Shown in pieces: positions 55,772-64,000 of a DNA stretch of 64,000 nt. Made by a program: the position numbers and the translations under genes. The notes beneath the pieces are model-generated. The model was not told the origin of the DNA. It did no database searches and saw only the letters and a list, made by a program, of their open reading frames with translations. The stretch comes from Avena insularis (lineage: Eukaryota > Streptophyta > Magnoliopsida > Poales > Poaceae). The stretch lies in the NCBI GenBank assembly GCA_023614405.1, contig CM042694.1, positions 113,830,685 to 113,894,684 on the forward strand. The letters are read 5' to 3'. Every line of letters starts with the position of its first letter. Position 1 is the first letter of the stretch.

Positions 55772-57171
55772 TGATGTCTACGCACTTCTATTCTTGTAGA
55801 CAGTTGTTGGGCCTCCAAGTGTAGAGGTTTGTAGAACAACAGCAAGTTTTCCCTTAAGTGGATTACCCAAGGTTTATCGAACTCAGGGAGGAAGTGGTCA
55901 AAGGTATCCCCTCTCAAGCAACCCTGCAATCAATATACAAGAAGTCTCTTGTGTCCCCAACACACCGAATACACTTGTCAGGTGTATAGGTGCACTAGTT
56001 CGGCGAAGAGATAGTGAAATACAAGTGGTAACGGTGATAGAAAATAGCTTGATGGCGTGGAAAAGACTAAGGGCAAACTAAAATAAAGAAGCAAGCAAGC
56101 AAACATGTAATAGATCTAGATGCAAATGGTGTATCAATGCTTAGAAACAAGGCCTAGGGATCATACTTTCACTAGTGAATACTCTCATATAAATATATTG
56201 TCTTCATGATACTACTCTTAACTACTCTGCAGTTGAACACTCTAATCGATGGTAGGGCTATAACAGCACACCTCAAAGTTCATCTTTCCCATCTAGAAAA
56301 CCCCACACTGTCACCTTGAGCTCTAGATGGTTCCAACAAACACCACAATTTCATAGAGACATCCAACTCCAAATATAACTCATAACAAGTATTTGAAATC
56401 TCTAGCCTAAGTGCCACCATGGTGTGCACGCTGTCACTTTCACACACATGGGGAGAGCAGAGATCTATTAAAGCACTCGAGTAGCAAGGTAGATCTATAG
56501 ATTACAAGCTCATGATCTCAATAGGATCATGCATAGAGAGAGAGATGAACACATAGCTACCGGCAGAACCTTTAGCCTCGAGAGAGAACTACTCCCTCCT
56601 CATCTTGGGAATCAGCAATGGTGATGGAGATGGTGGTGGAGATCGATGGAGATGGCTCCGGGGGCACTTCCCCGTCCCGGCAGGGTGCCGGAACAGAGAC
56701 TTTCTGTCCCCCGAATCTCCCCTTCGGTGGCGGCGGCGCTGCGAAACTTTTCGTGGATTTCTGATTGACTACTTAGGGTTTTGGTATCGGGAGGCTCTTA
56801 TAGGCGAAGGAGACAAGGTCGGTAGCCGGCCAGGAGGCCCACACCACCTGGTGGCGCGGGTAGGGCTAGCCCGCGCCTAGGGATGGTGTGGCCACCCTGT
56901 GGCCCCCCTCCGGCTCTCCTTCTGGCTCCGTGAGTCTTCCGGGAAAATAGTAACTTTGGCTTTTGTCCCGTCCAATTCCGAGAATATTGATTTTCTAACT
57001 TTCCTGGAACCAAAAATAGCAGAAAACAGGCAACTAGCACCGTGGCATCTTGTTAATAGGTTAGTCCAAGCAATCATATGAAAAGTACTCCAAACTGTGG
57101 ACAAAACATAAGAAAGTAGATAAAACCAAGCATGGAACATCAAAAATTATAGATACATTTGCAATGTATCA
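55772..57171 (-). repeat. Element G 5' LTR
   Basis: 1400 bp, closely matching 50694-52085. TATA-like CCTATAAG on minus (about 56796-56803). The first 250-300 bp match the element F LTR; the rest diverges, so F and G are related subfamilies. Confidence 0.9.
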
Positions 57172-57176
57172 TGGCC
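57172..57176. repeat. Target-site duplication of element G, right
   Basis: tggcc directly after ATGTATCA. Dropping the element and one copy restores continuity of the E pre-integrase region. Confidence 0.92.
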
Positions 57177-57663
57177 ATCCATGTGTAGACTTTGCAAAGT
57201 TCTCATATTGACGTGGGCTACTTGGTGATGCCATACCAACCCACGTCAGCCTTTCCGAAAAGACACATCGGGCCTGTAGTGGTTTTCCCCGAAAAGTCCA
57301 CCACGTACAGGTCATTTTCGACATATCCCACAAAAGTAACTTTTAGAGACTTGCTCCACAAGAGTACCACCAAATCAGCATCAATAAAAACAGCAAAGCC
57401 CATCTTACCAAGGGGGCGAACTGAAAGTAAATTGTACCCGAGGGTCTCAACAAGCATGACGTCCACGAGAGAGATATCGTGAGCCACCACAACTTTGTCG
57501 AGACCCAATACCTCAGGTTTTGACTTGTCACCATAGGAGACGGTTATATGATCATGATTTGGCCGCATCTCCGTGATGATCTCCTTGCTTCCGGTCATAT
57601 GACTCGTGCAACCGCTATCGAGTACCCATTTAGACCCACCGGAAGCATAGCCCTGCAAGAAAG
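57177..57663 (-). pseudogene. Element E pol: protease and start of pre-integrase domain
   Basis: Pol begins in the -1 frame relative to gag, overlapping the gag stop (gag ends VPKTKK at 57664). The aspartic protease is clear: KWVLDSGCTSHMTG with the DSG triplet, then ITVSYGDKSKPEVLGL and LGYNLLSVRPLGKMGF. The frame shifts by one near 57225, after which the zinc-site half WHHQVAHVNMRTLQSLH runs into element G. The frame change between gag and pol suggests ribosomal frameshifting or another recoding route; the sequence alone does not show which. Confidence 0.82.
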
Positions 57664-58904
57664 TTACTTCTTGGTTTTAGGTACCCATATTTCAATGGGT
57701 CCTCTCATGTTAGTGACAAGGGTCTTGGGGACCCAAATAGACCAAGGAATGTAACAATCATAAGGACCTACATAACTAGCATAAACATCACCATAATGAT
57801 CGCAATATAACTCAAAGTTAGGATTGTTAGCCCCTGTAAAACCATCATAATTAGACTTGTCATTGGTGGTGGTGCTTGTCTTTGGTTGAGTATTCTTGCT
57901 CTTCTTGTTCTTCTTGTTCTTCTTGTTCTTTGTCTTGGGAACATAACCAAGACCCTCTTTTCCATTGTTTGATCTTTGCTTGCTAAGTATCTCATCTAGA
58001 ACTTCTTTACCTTTGTGTTGAGATCCTTTTGCAAGTTCTTCTTTTCCATAAGATGATGTGGAGGTGCTTGGCACATCATACATCTTCAATTGAGTTTGGA
58101 TCTGGTCACGAGACTCATTTAGAGAAGAGTGTTCACTCTCCAATGCCTTGTGAGCAATGTCAAGTTTATCAAACTTCTCCGAGAGTCTAGCATGAGCAGC
58201 CCCAAATTCAATCTTTTCTTTCTTTAGTTTCTTTACCTTGGCAAGAGCATTGTCACATTCTTTGATGATCTGAGCCACAACTTCTTCATGTGACTCCTCA
58301 ATGGATTCGAGTCTCTCTTCCAAAGATACTCGAGCTTCCTCTTCTTCTTCCAAGGCATTCTTCAAAGAAGCTATTTCCAAGGCATCTTCTCGTTCAATTC
58401 TGCCCTTTTCTTCAAGAAGATCTTTGGCTTGGGCAAGTTGACTCATAAGAGAATCAAAATGAAGTTTGTGCTCACCTTGCAGGTTAGTGAAAAAGTTGTC
58501 CAAAGCAATCACTTCTTCTTTCATTTTAAGACTAGTATGATCATCCATATCCAAATTTATGTTAGTCTTAGGAAATGAAGAGCTAGAAGTTGATACATCG
58601 GACCCTCTTTCCATAAGGCAAGTGACGTTGTTGTTGATGACGTTCTCGTTTGGCGAGTCGAAGAGAGATGATGGAGTCGATGTGGTGGCTATAGCAGCCA
58701 CCTCGCGAGAACTTTCTTCATCCTCTTCATCTTCACTTGCAGATGAGTATTCTTCTTGTGCCACCAATACAATCTTGGGTTGCTTCTTGTAAGGGCCATT
58801 CTTTTTGATAAATGGCTTCTTCTTAGGTGCCTTGGATTTTTCTTTAAGGATAAGCCTGCCACCATTGTCTTCTCTATTTTGATATGGACACTCAGCCACA
58901 AAGT
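57664..58904 (-). pseudogene. Element E gag, C-terminal part: half zinc knuckle and coiled-coil tail
   Basis: Begins right of the Cassandra insertion with MHFVAECPYQNRED, the second half of a CCHC knuckle, and runs open to 57664. After Lys-rich (KKPFIKKNGPYKKQPK) and acidic parts comes a long predicted coiled coil, roughly LKMKEEVIALDNFFTNLQ to LNESRDQIQTQLKMYD, with dense Glu/Lys heptads. Then a basic repeat (KTKNKKNKKNKKSKN), a TQ-containing motif (KNTQPKTST), and a Tyr/Asp-rich end. A long coiled-coil extension of Gag is a known Sirevirus trait. The Met inside the Cassandra LTR that would extend this frame is not a real start. Confidence 0.82.
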
Positions 58905-58909
58905 GCATC

Positions 58910-59193
58910 TGTAACACCCCGTCCACTCCTGGGTCCGGGGGTGTCACTCCTGGCAGCTTAATAGGATATCTAGACTGGCCCCACAGACCAACACTAGTCT
59001 TTTCTGTGCACTTTGTCCTCACTCGTGCGCACCTGGTTACCCACTTCCCGGTCGGTCACCCATCCTAGAATTGCTCTAGGCCAAGCACGCTTAACCTTAT
59101 AGTTCTTTTCGAATGAGCTTCCGGAAAAGAAGTTGCAACTTGTTGATATGGGTATTCTATCAATTCTATTAAGCCATGTCCCTGGATCTCACA
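58910..59193 (-). mobile_element. Cassandra-type solo LTR carrying 5S-rRNA-derived sequence
   Basis: 284 bp with TG...CA ends (plus strand TGTAACACCCC...GGATCTCACA). It lies inside the zinc knuckle of element E gag. Flanks are gcatc (58905-58909) and gcagc (59194-59198), a 5-bp duplication with one mismatch. No internal region or second LTR is present, so it is a solo LTR. The 5S-like core on the minus strand and the characteristic ends identify Cassandra, a terminal-repeat retrotransposon in miniature. Confidence 0.88.
59042..59097 (-). ncRNA. 5S-rRNA-derived segment in the Cassandra LTR
   Basis: Minus strand GGTTAAGCGTGCTTGG matches the internal A-box region of plant 5S rRNA, and AGGATGGGTGACC its C box, with a variable middle. 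This is the known RNA polymerase III promoter region inside Cassandra LTRs. It is not a 5S gene: the ends of a full 120-nt 5S sequence are not recognisable. Confidence 0.85.
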
Positions 59194-59198
59194 GCAGC

Positions 59199-60403
59199 CT
59201 ATCTCCACAATTGTAGCACGATCTCAGTTTTGGGCCACTTTCTCTTCTTCTACTTGACCCATTCTTGCGCTCGAGTTTTGACTTGGCCTTGGCAGAATCT
59301 TTCCAAAAGTTCCTTGCGTAAAACGCCATGTATTCACCATGAGCACATTTGACTTCATCGGGGCAATCCATGGAGGCACCCTCGAAAGCTCTTTCGTCCT
59401 CATCTTGCTCAACAACATTAGCCTTCAGAGCAACATTGACCCCCTTTTGCATTCCAATGGCACGGGCATCTTCAGCGTTCTTTGCAGCAACTTTGAATGA
59501 CGCCATTTCTTGCATGGCTTCATTAGATGTCATTTGATGGTAGTTGTGTCTACCTTGCAAGCTCTTCAAGTCCGTTGTCTCAAAAGGCATTAAAGCACTC
59601 ACATATTTCCTTTTTATCCAAGCATCATCAATGTGAGTGGCTCCATGCTTTCAAAATGTTGTTGCCATGCCCTTGAGTCTTCTATACATGTCTTCATGGT
59701 TTTCACCATCCAACAAGTAGAATCCTTCAGCTTCATTACTAAGGGCATCATACCTATTCCTTCTCATGCTTTCATTCCCAATGAAGAGATCGGTGAGGGC
59801 ATCCCAAGCTTCTTTAGCTGTGTTGAGATGTTCAATGTGGGGCATGTCCTTGGGACCCACTCCGAGCTATATCATGTGGAGAGCCATAGCATTCAATTGG
59901 CTGTCCACAACTTCTCTTCTTGTCAGGTTGGTATGATCTCCAATATGAAGACCCTCTTTGATAATCCTCTAAAGTTCAATAGAGGAGCTGCAAACATGAG
60001 ACCTCATTAAGAATTTCCATTGATTAAAAGAAGATGCGGTAAGCTTGGGTGGATCACCCCTATTGTTTATATGAGGATGAGGGATAGGTGGGTCGGGGGA
60101 ATATAAGTGGTGAACCTCACTATATTCCTCCTTACCACTTCCCTTCTTGGAGGTGGAACCATTATGTTTTTCACCTACCACTTCATCTTCCTTGGATGCA
60201 GTGTTAGCCTTATCCTTGGATGAGGGAGTGGCAGCCTCAGAGGAGGATGGAGATGGGGCTACAGATGATATGAGGCGAGCAATCATTTGATTCATCTCCT
60301 CCATATTAGTCTCAAAGGATTTCAACAAGGTTGTTTCCAACGTCTTGAGGTCATCCATTGTGACCTTATCCACAGCCTCGTTCCCATTCTCCTTGGTACC
60401 CAT
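59199..60403 (-). pseudogene. Element E gag, N-terminal part
   Basis: Starts MGTKENGNEAVDKVTMDDLK at 60403, 38 nt inside the primer site. Visible are a Ser-rich region (SSVAPSPSSSEAATPSSKDK), LYSPDPPIPHPHINN, the gag core with FNQWKFLMRSHV, AKEAWDALTDLFIGNESMRR, EAEGFYLLDGENHEDMYRRL and ASFKVAAKNAED, and the first half of the zinc knuckle (SCYNCGD) ending at the Cassandra insertion. In-frame stops occur after SSIEL, after MALHMI and after GMATTF. It would form the particle shell; it is decayed and cut by the insertion. Confidence 0.83.
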
Positions 60404-60440
60404 ACTTCTCTTAGGCGGTTAAGCCCGAATAAAGAGCCGG

Positions 60441-60453
60441 GGCTCTCATACCA
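60441..60453 (-). other. Element E primer-binding site
   Basis: Minus strand TGGTATGAGAGCC, one base different from the initiator tRNA-Met complement, two bases inside the 5' LTR. Confidence 0.85.
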
Positions 60454-60455
60454 AG

Positions 60456-61762
60456 TGAAATGGATCGTATGGGCACCTAGAGGGGGATGAATAGGTCCTA
60501 CTTCAAATTTTAATGTTTTTTCAATTTTAGGCTTAACATAAAGGGTAAATTATCTAGATAAACTATTAGGAGGAATTTCCCTATATGCAACCATATCTAC
60601 TAGCGAGTAAAAGGCGAGTGGAAGAGGAACGAGTGAACCGTAGTGAAGCACGCGGAGACACAGGATTTGTTTTAGCGCAGTTCCTTCCTTATTAAGGGAA
60701 GTACGTCTACGTTGGAGGGGTATGCGGTACTAAGACCACCACGCCACAATAGACCTCACCCTGTTCTCCGATGGATCCCGCCACCAAAGGCCTGATCCAC
60801 CTTTCCACTATAGGAGCCCTTCGAGGCGGGTACCGGTGCCTTTACACAACTAGCAGGGCACAACTCCACAATCAACTTGGAGGCTCCCATGATGACAACA
60901 AGCTGCCAAGAACAATTTTATCAATAACAAAGAACAAGATCTAGATATTGACAAGAACACTAGATCAGGGATTTCTCCAAATGAATGGAGAGGAGTTGAT
61001 GCGCTTGATTCGTGATGACGATGACGATTTTCTCCTCCTTCAATTCCCCCAAGGATCGAGGCCTTCAAGTGGTTGAAGTGGGAGATCTAGAGAGTGAGCT
61101 CTTGCAAAGGGTCTGATGTTTTTCGAATGAATCAAAAGTTCTGCTTGTTGGGGAAGAAGGGATATTTATACCCCCTTCCAAATCCAAGCCGTTGGAGCCT
61201 TTGGGGGCCGGATTATCCGGCCCAAGTGAGGGTCGGATTATCTGGTCTAGGGAAAAACTCTGCCCCAAACTCGGATTATCCGGCAGATAAACCGCCCCCA
61301 CTCTGTGTGACGCGCTGAGCCTGCCTTTGATCGCCTCCTGGGGGCCGGATTATCCGGCCCCATGCGAAGGCCGGATTATCCGGTCTAGGGAGGAAAAACC
61401 GCCCCAGTTCGGATTTTTCGGGAGAAAATCCGACCGCACTCCGAGCGTCGCACCTTGGCAGTCTTTGATCGATTTCTAGGGGCCAGATTATCCGGCCCAT
61501 GCGAAGGCCGGATTATCTAGCCTGGGGAGGAAAAACCGCCCCAGTTCGGATTTTTCGGGAGAAAATCCGAACCCAATCTGAGCGTCGCGCCTTGGCTACC
61601 TTTGATCGATGAGTTAGGCCGGATAATCCGGCCCTTGGTGGGGCGGATAATCCGGCCCCCCAAAACACCAGAACAGTCCCTGCACACTTAGCGCACATGA
61701 GAAAACTCCACGGTATTGTTATCTAACACTCAAAACACAAGGAACCATGAAATATTCTTTCA
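60456..61762 (-). repeat. Element E 5' LTR
   Basis: 1307 bp, same ends and layout as 36209-37516. TATAAAT on minus at 61164-61170. Perfect CCGGATTATCCGG at 61208-61220, 61345-61357 and 61371-61383 and several near copies to 61660. CpG-to-TpG type changes are common between the two LTRs within the palindromes. Confidence 0.88.
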
Positions 61763-63057
61763 ACCTTTTTGGTCATCCTCGTTATCTAGTGGTTCCCGCA
61801 AAATATTAGTTTCGAGAACTATTGTTTTACATAGCTCCTTACTTTTTATCACAAGTGCATTCCCACTAAAATGTTCTTAACAATAATTGACAATATAACT
61901 CATAATATTATGATACCTTGCCAAATCCTCATTATCGCTACTTTTCATAATAATACCAATTTTCCTAAGCAGCTCATGATACCCTTCATAAACTATGTAT
62001 TCCAAGAGTTTAACATTATTATCGTTTATGTGAGTATCGGTTGATAAAAATTCTTTAAAGAGAGGAATCCATTCATAATCATAAAGCTTGTTAGGCTTAC
62101 CATTATATTACCTCATCTCTTTGAACAAATTACAATAACAGTAATCCACCTGCTTCCACATGTCTAGTAGTTGCATATCCTCAAGGATTAGTAGTTCTTC
62201 TTCGTGTTCATCCTCTTCTTGGGAAGGAACTTCGTCCTTCTCCAATGGGATTTCCTGTCCCATGTTAATAGCATCACAATATTCATAGAAAGATTCATTT
62301 TCTAGTTCCTCCTCAGAACAATCATCATAAATTTGGGACTTGTAGAAATCATTACTAGATAATGAGATATCGTTTGCATGCATACTATTTGTGTGTGGAA
62401 AGTTATTTTCAGAAGTAGGAGATTCAAGTGGTTGATCAAGTTGCTCCTCTTCATTCTTACTACCGCGAGTAGCTTAGCGATAGTCTTACCTCCGGGCTTA
62501 CCTTCCACTAGTTGAGAGGGTGCAACATCAAGTGCCACCTCTTTATTAGCAATGTGTTCAGGCGGTCTCGGTGCAGGTTCTTCATATGATGTTGCCTTCT
62601 ATTTAGCTTTTTGATCCTGCAAAAGGCTAGGCTTTTCCATGCGGGCTGAAACCTGCTCATAAACAATGCAAGCTAAAACATTATCCATAAAGTAGTCACG
62701 ACAACATGAATATATAAGATAAACTTCTTCAACCTCCTGGCATATTTTTCGAATATTATTTTTTATAGAAGAAAACAATTCTGAACAACCAGTATAAAGC
62801 GCAAATTCTAGAACTTCCATATCAACTAAGCTTTTAAACTCATTTCTATTATAAGATTCTAATGCGGGATCAATGTTATACTTACATTGGTAGGCAATAT
62901 GATCTTTGGATCCACAGAATCTACAAGAAACCTGGTATGAGGAACATAGCATGGATGTATAATCATTCACCAGAGCTAGCCATTGATTCAATATTTCTCG
63001 CAACTTCTCCTCCTCTGCGAGCTTCTCCTATTCAAGAGTAGTATTCTTGGAAGACAT
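61763..63057 (-). pseudogene. Element H ORF, N-terminal part with zinc knuckle
   Basis: Starts with an ATG at 63057 (MSSKNTTLE), 140 bp inside the primer site. A CCHC knuckle, CRFCGSKDHIAYQC, spans codons 45-58, and a helical domain with SLVDMEVLEFALYTGCSELF and CCRDYFMDNVLACIVYE follows; near the end EFLSTDTHINDNNVKLLEYI resembles it. In-frame TAG/TAA codons occur after TLE (codon 10), after QDQKAK, after KEMR and after IVNYC, and a frameshift lies near 62400-62480. A nucleic-acid-binding, gag-like role is suggested by the knuckle and position only. The frame reaches the E LTR at 61763 and continues at 36208. Confidence 0.65.
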
Positions 63058-63196
63058 GATTAGTAACAAATATTTTTATGGGTTTTTGATTTATAAACAA
63101 AAGCAAAAATACAATTACAGAAAATAAAGAAATCTTAAAACAAAATCTTGCAAAACTAAAATAAATAAACAAAATCAAAAAGACCTACATCGCTTA

Positions 63197-63215
63197 GTCC
63201 CCGGCAACAGCGCCA
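63197..63215 (-). other. Primer-binding site of element H
   Basis: Minus strand TGGCGCTGTTGCCGGGGAC, one base different from the tRNA-Asp-type site of the Athila-like elements, 10 bp from the LTR end and preceded by attttc as in elements F and G. Confidence 0.82.
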
Positions 63216-63225
63216 GAAAATAGCT

Positions 63226-64000
63226 TGATGAATCCAAGTGCACAGATCATTTGTAGCTAGTTTCGAAATAAAGAGAGCAGGAGTCTGAAGTCTAATAACT
63301 CTTTGAACTAAATACTGAAATAGTAATGCTAAATAACGTTCTAAGTAACAAGATAAAATATGAGTTTGTGTAAAAGATATTTTTGGGGTTTCAAATAAGA
63401 GAACAATAAGTAAACTAAAGATGTAAGTAAACAAGAGCATGCAAGTATGATTACGGAAGTCTGTAAGATGATGGAAAGAGTTCTCAGGAAGTAGTGGATC
63501 CACCGCTAGTAATTAGAAAGAGTGATCAAAATTATTATAATGAATAAGACCATTTATGATATGTGTGGGAGGAGCTCCATGTATGGACGAATAGCTAGCA
63601 ACCGCTGCACACATCGTCCTCATAACCACAGCAGAAAGCAATCGGCATCAATTGAATTACTGCGCTATTAAGGGACTTTACCCCGTAGGGTGTATCCCAT
63701 GGCATGGACAAGGTTCTGTGAGTTCTCCTTGGTTCCCAAGTTGATACGTAAGGAATGACAATAGTTTTATAGTCACTGTAAGTGCTATCATCCTTCCGTC
63801 TACCAACAAGTAGTTCCCTCCATCTAGTCCTCAGTGAGGAAATATTGAGTGGCGCGCTTCACCCAACATCAAGATGAAGGAAATCTAACACAGACACATA
63901 ATGAACAATATCACATAATAATCTTTATCTCAATTCAATCTCATACTAGGGTTTCTCCATCTCCCTAAGAACAAAGGAAACTACTCACACATGAAGGCAA
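63226..64000 (-). repeat. Element H 5' LTR, partial
   Basis: On the plus strand it starts TGATGAATCC at 63226 (minus-strand end GGATTCATCA). At least 775 bp; the outer end is beyond the window. No gene inside. Confidence 0.72.

Larger units (their letters stand above)
50694..57171 (-). mobile_element. Element G: pol-less Athila-related element with an unknown ORF in place of gag
   Basis: LTRs at 50694-52085 (3') and 55772-57171 (5'), perfect target-site duplication tggcc at 50689-50693 and 57172-57176, primer site at the right LTR, polypurine tract at the left LTR. The LTR start (TGATACATTGCAAATG) and the 3' internal region are those of element F, but gag is absent and a different ORF (54834-55637) occupies the internal 5' side. 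About 11 substitutions in the first 380 aligned LTR bases by eye, so a moderately recent insertion. No pol of any kind. Confidence 0.9.
36209..61762 (-). mobile_element. Element E: Sirevirus-type Ty1/copia element carrying three insertions
   Basis: Both LTRs are present (36209-37516 and 60456-61762, each about 1.31 kb), with primer site, gag, pol, post-pol spacer, 3' ORF and polypurine tract in the expected minus-strand order. Removing inserts F (39351-47469), G (50694-57171) and the Cassandra LTR (58910-59193) leaves roughly 10.7 kb, a normal Sirevirus size. Gag has the long coiled-coil tail and pol the [11 protein letters not shown] typical of the lineage. Flanks acttt/acctt fit a target-site duplication with one mismatch. 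Confidence 0.88.
61763..64000 (-). mobile_element. Element H, right segment with 5' LTR
   Basis: Minus-strand ORF start, tRNA-Asp-type primer site (63197-63215) and the inner part of the 5' LTR (from 63226). Truncated by the window edge. Confidence 0.72.

Noticed and set aside
58600..58901. Extra gene antisense to element E gag (58559-58792)
   Set aside because: Plus-strand shadow of the coiled-coil coding region.
57664..59022. A 452-residue gag starting inside the Cassandra LTR
   Set aside because: The first 38 codons are Cassandra sequence; real gag sequence starts at the second half of the knuckle.
59042..59097. A functional 5S rRNA gene
   Set aside because: Only the central promoter-like part matches 5S; it is inside a 284-bp TG...CA repeat with target-site copies, as in Cassandra LTRs.

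Overview
This 64 kb window is intergenic, retrotransposon-packed DNA of a large-genome pooid grass. I think a Triticeae (wheat, barley or rye type) source is most likely, because the Ty1/copia element at 20903-29778 has the LTR ends, 1.9 kb LTRs and tRNA-iMet primer site of the BARE1/WIS/Angela family, and because Sirevirus-type copia, Athila-type and Tat-type Ty3/gypsy elements and a Cassandra LTR surround it. I found no host protein-coding gene, no tRNA or functional rRNA gene, and nothing prokaryotic.

The whole window can be read as nested insertions. The oldest layer is element H, a minus-strand gypsy-type element with a tRNA-Asp-like primer site (33589-36208, then 61763 to past the right edge). 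Two Sireviruses sit inside it. Element C is plus-strand; its 3' part runs from 11268 to 33588 and the rest lies off the left edge. Element E is minus-strand with both LTRs present, 36209-61762. C was hit by B, a minus-strand copia element (5046-11267), which was itself hit by A, a minus-strand Tat-type gypsy element (1-5045). C was also hit by a composite Athila-type element (13779-30988) whose two LTRs belong to different subfamilies; its 3' LTR is split by the BARE1/WIS/Angela element. E was hit by F, an Athila-type gag element (39351-47469), by G, which has related LTRs but a different ORF (50694-57171), and by a Cassandra solo LTR carrying 5S-rRNA-derived sequence (58910-59193).

Almost all pol genes are broken by nonsense codons, frameshifts or later insertions. 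Only two larger frames are intact: the 641-residue gag-protease of F (41228-43153) and the 267-residue frame of unknown function in G (54834-55637). Both lie in elements without pol, so they would depend on enzymes supplied in trans.

The most interesting material is non-coding. (1) Both Sireviruses carry many copies of a 13-bp palindrome of the form CCGG-N5-CCGG, with a different spacer in each element; in E it also occurs inside the integrase-RT linker of pol. (2) H has a tandem array of about five units, each holding a 16+16 nt inverted repeat. (3) The pol-less Athila-type elements share a paired hairpin built around copies of their own polypurine-tract sequence. (4) Primer-binding-site-like sequences form a series at the LTR/leader junction of these elements, and the composite element may have recombined there. 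Family names other than BARE1/WIS/Angela, Cassandra and Sirevirus are lineage-level assignments from memory and were not database-checked. LTR comparisons were counted by eye.
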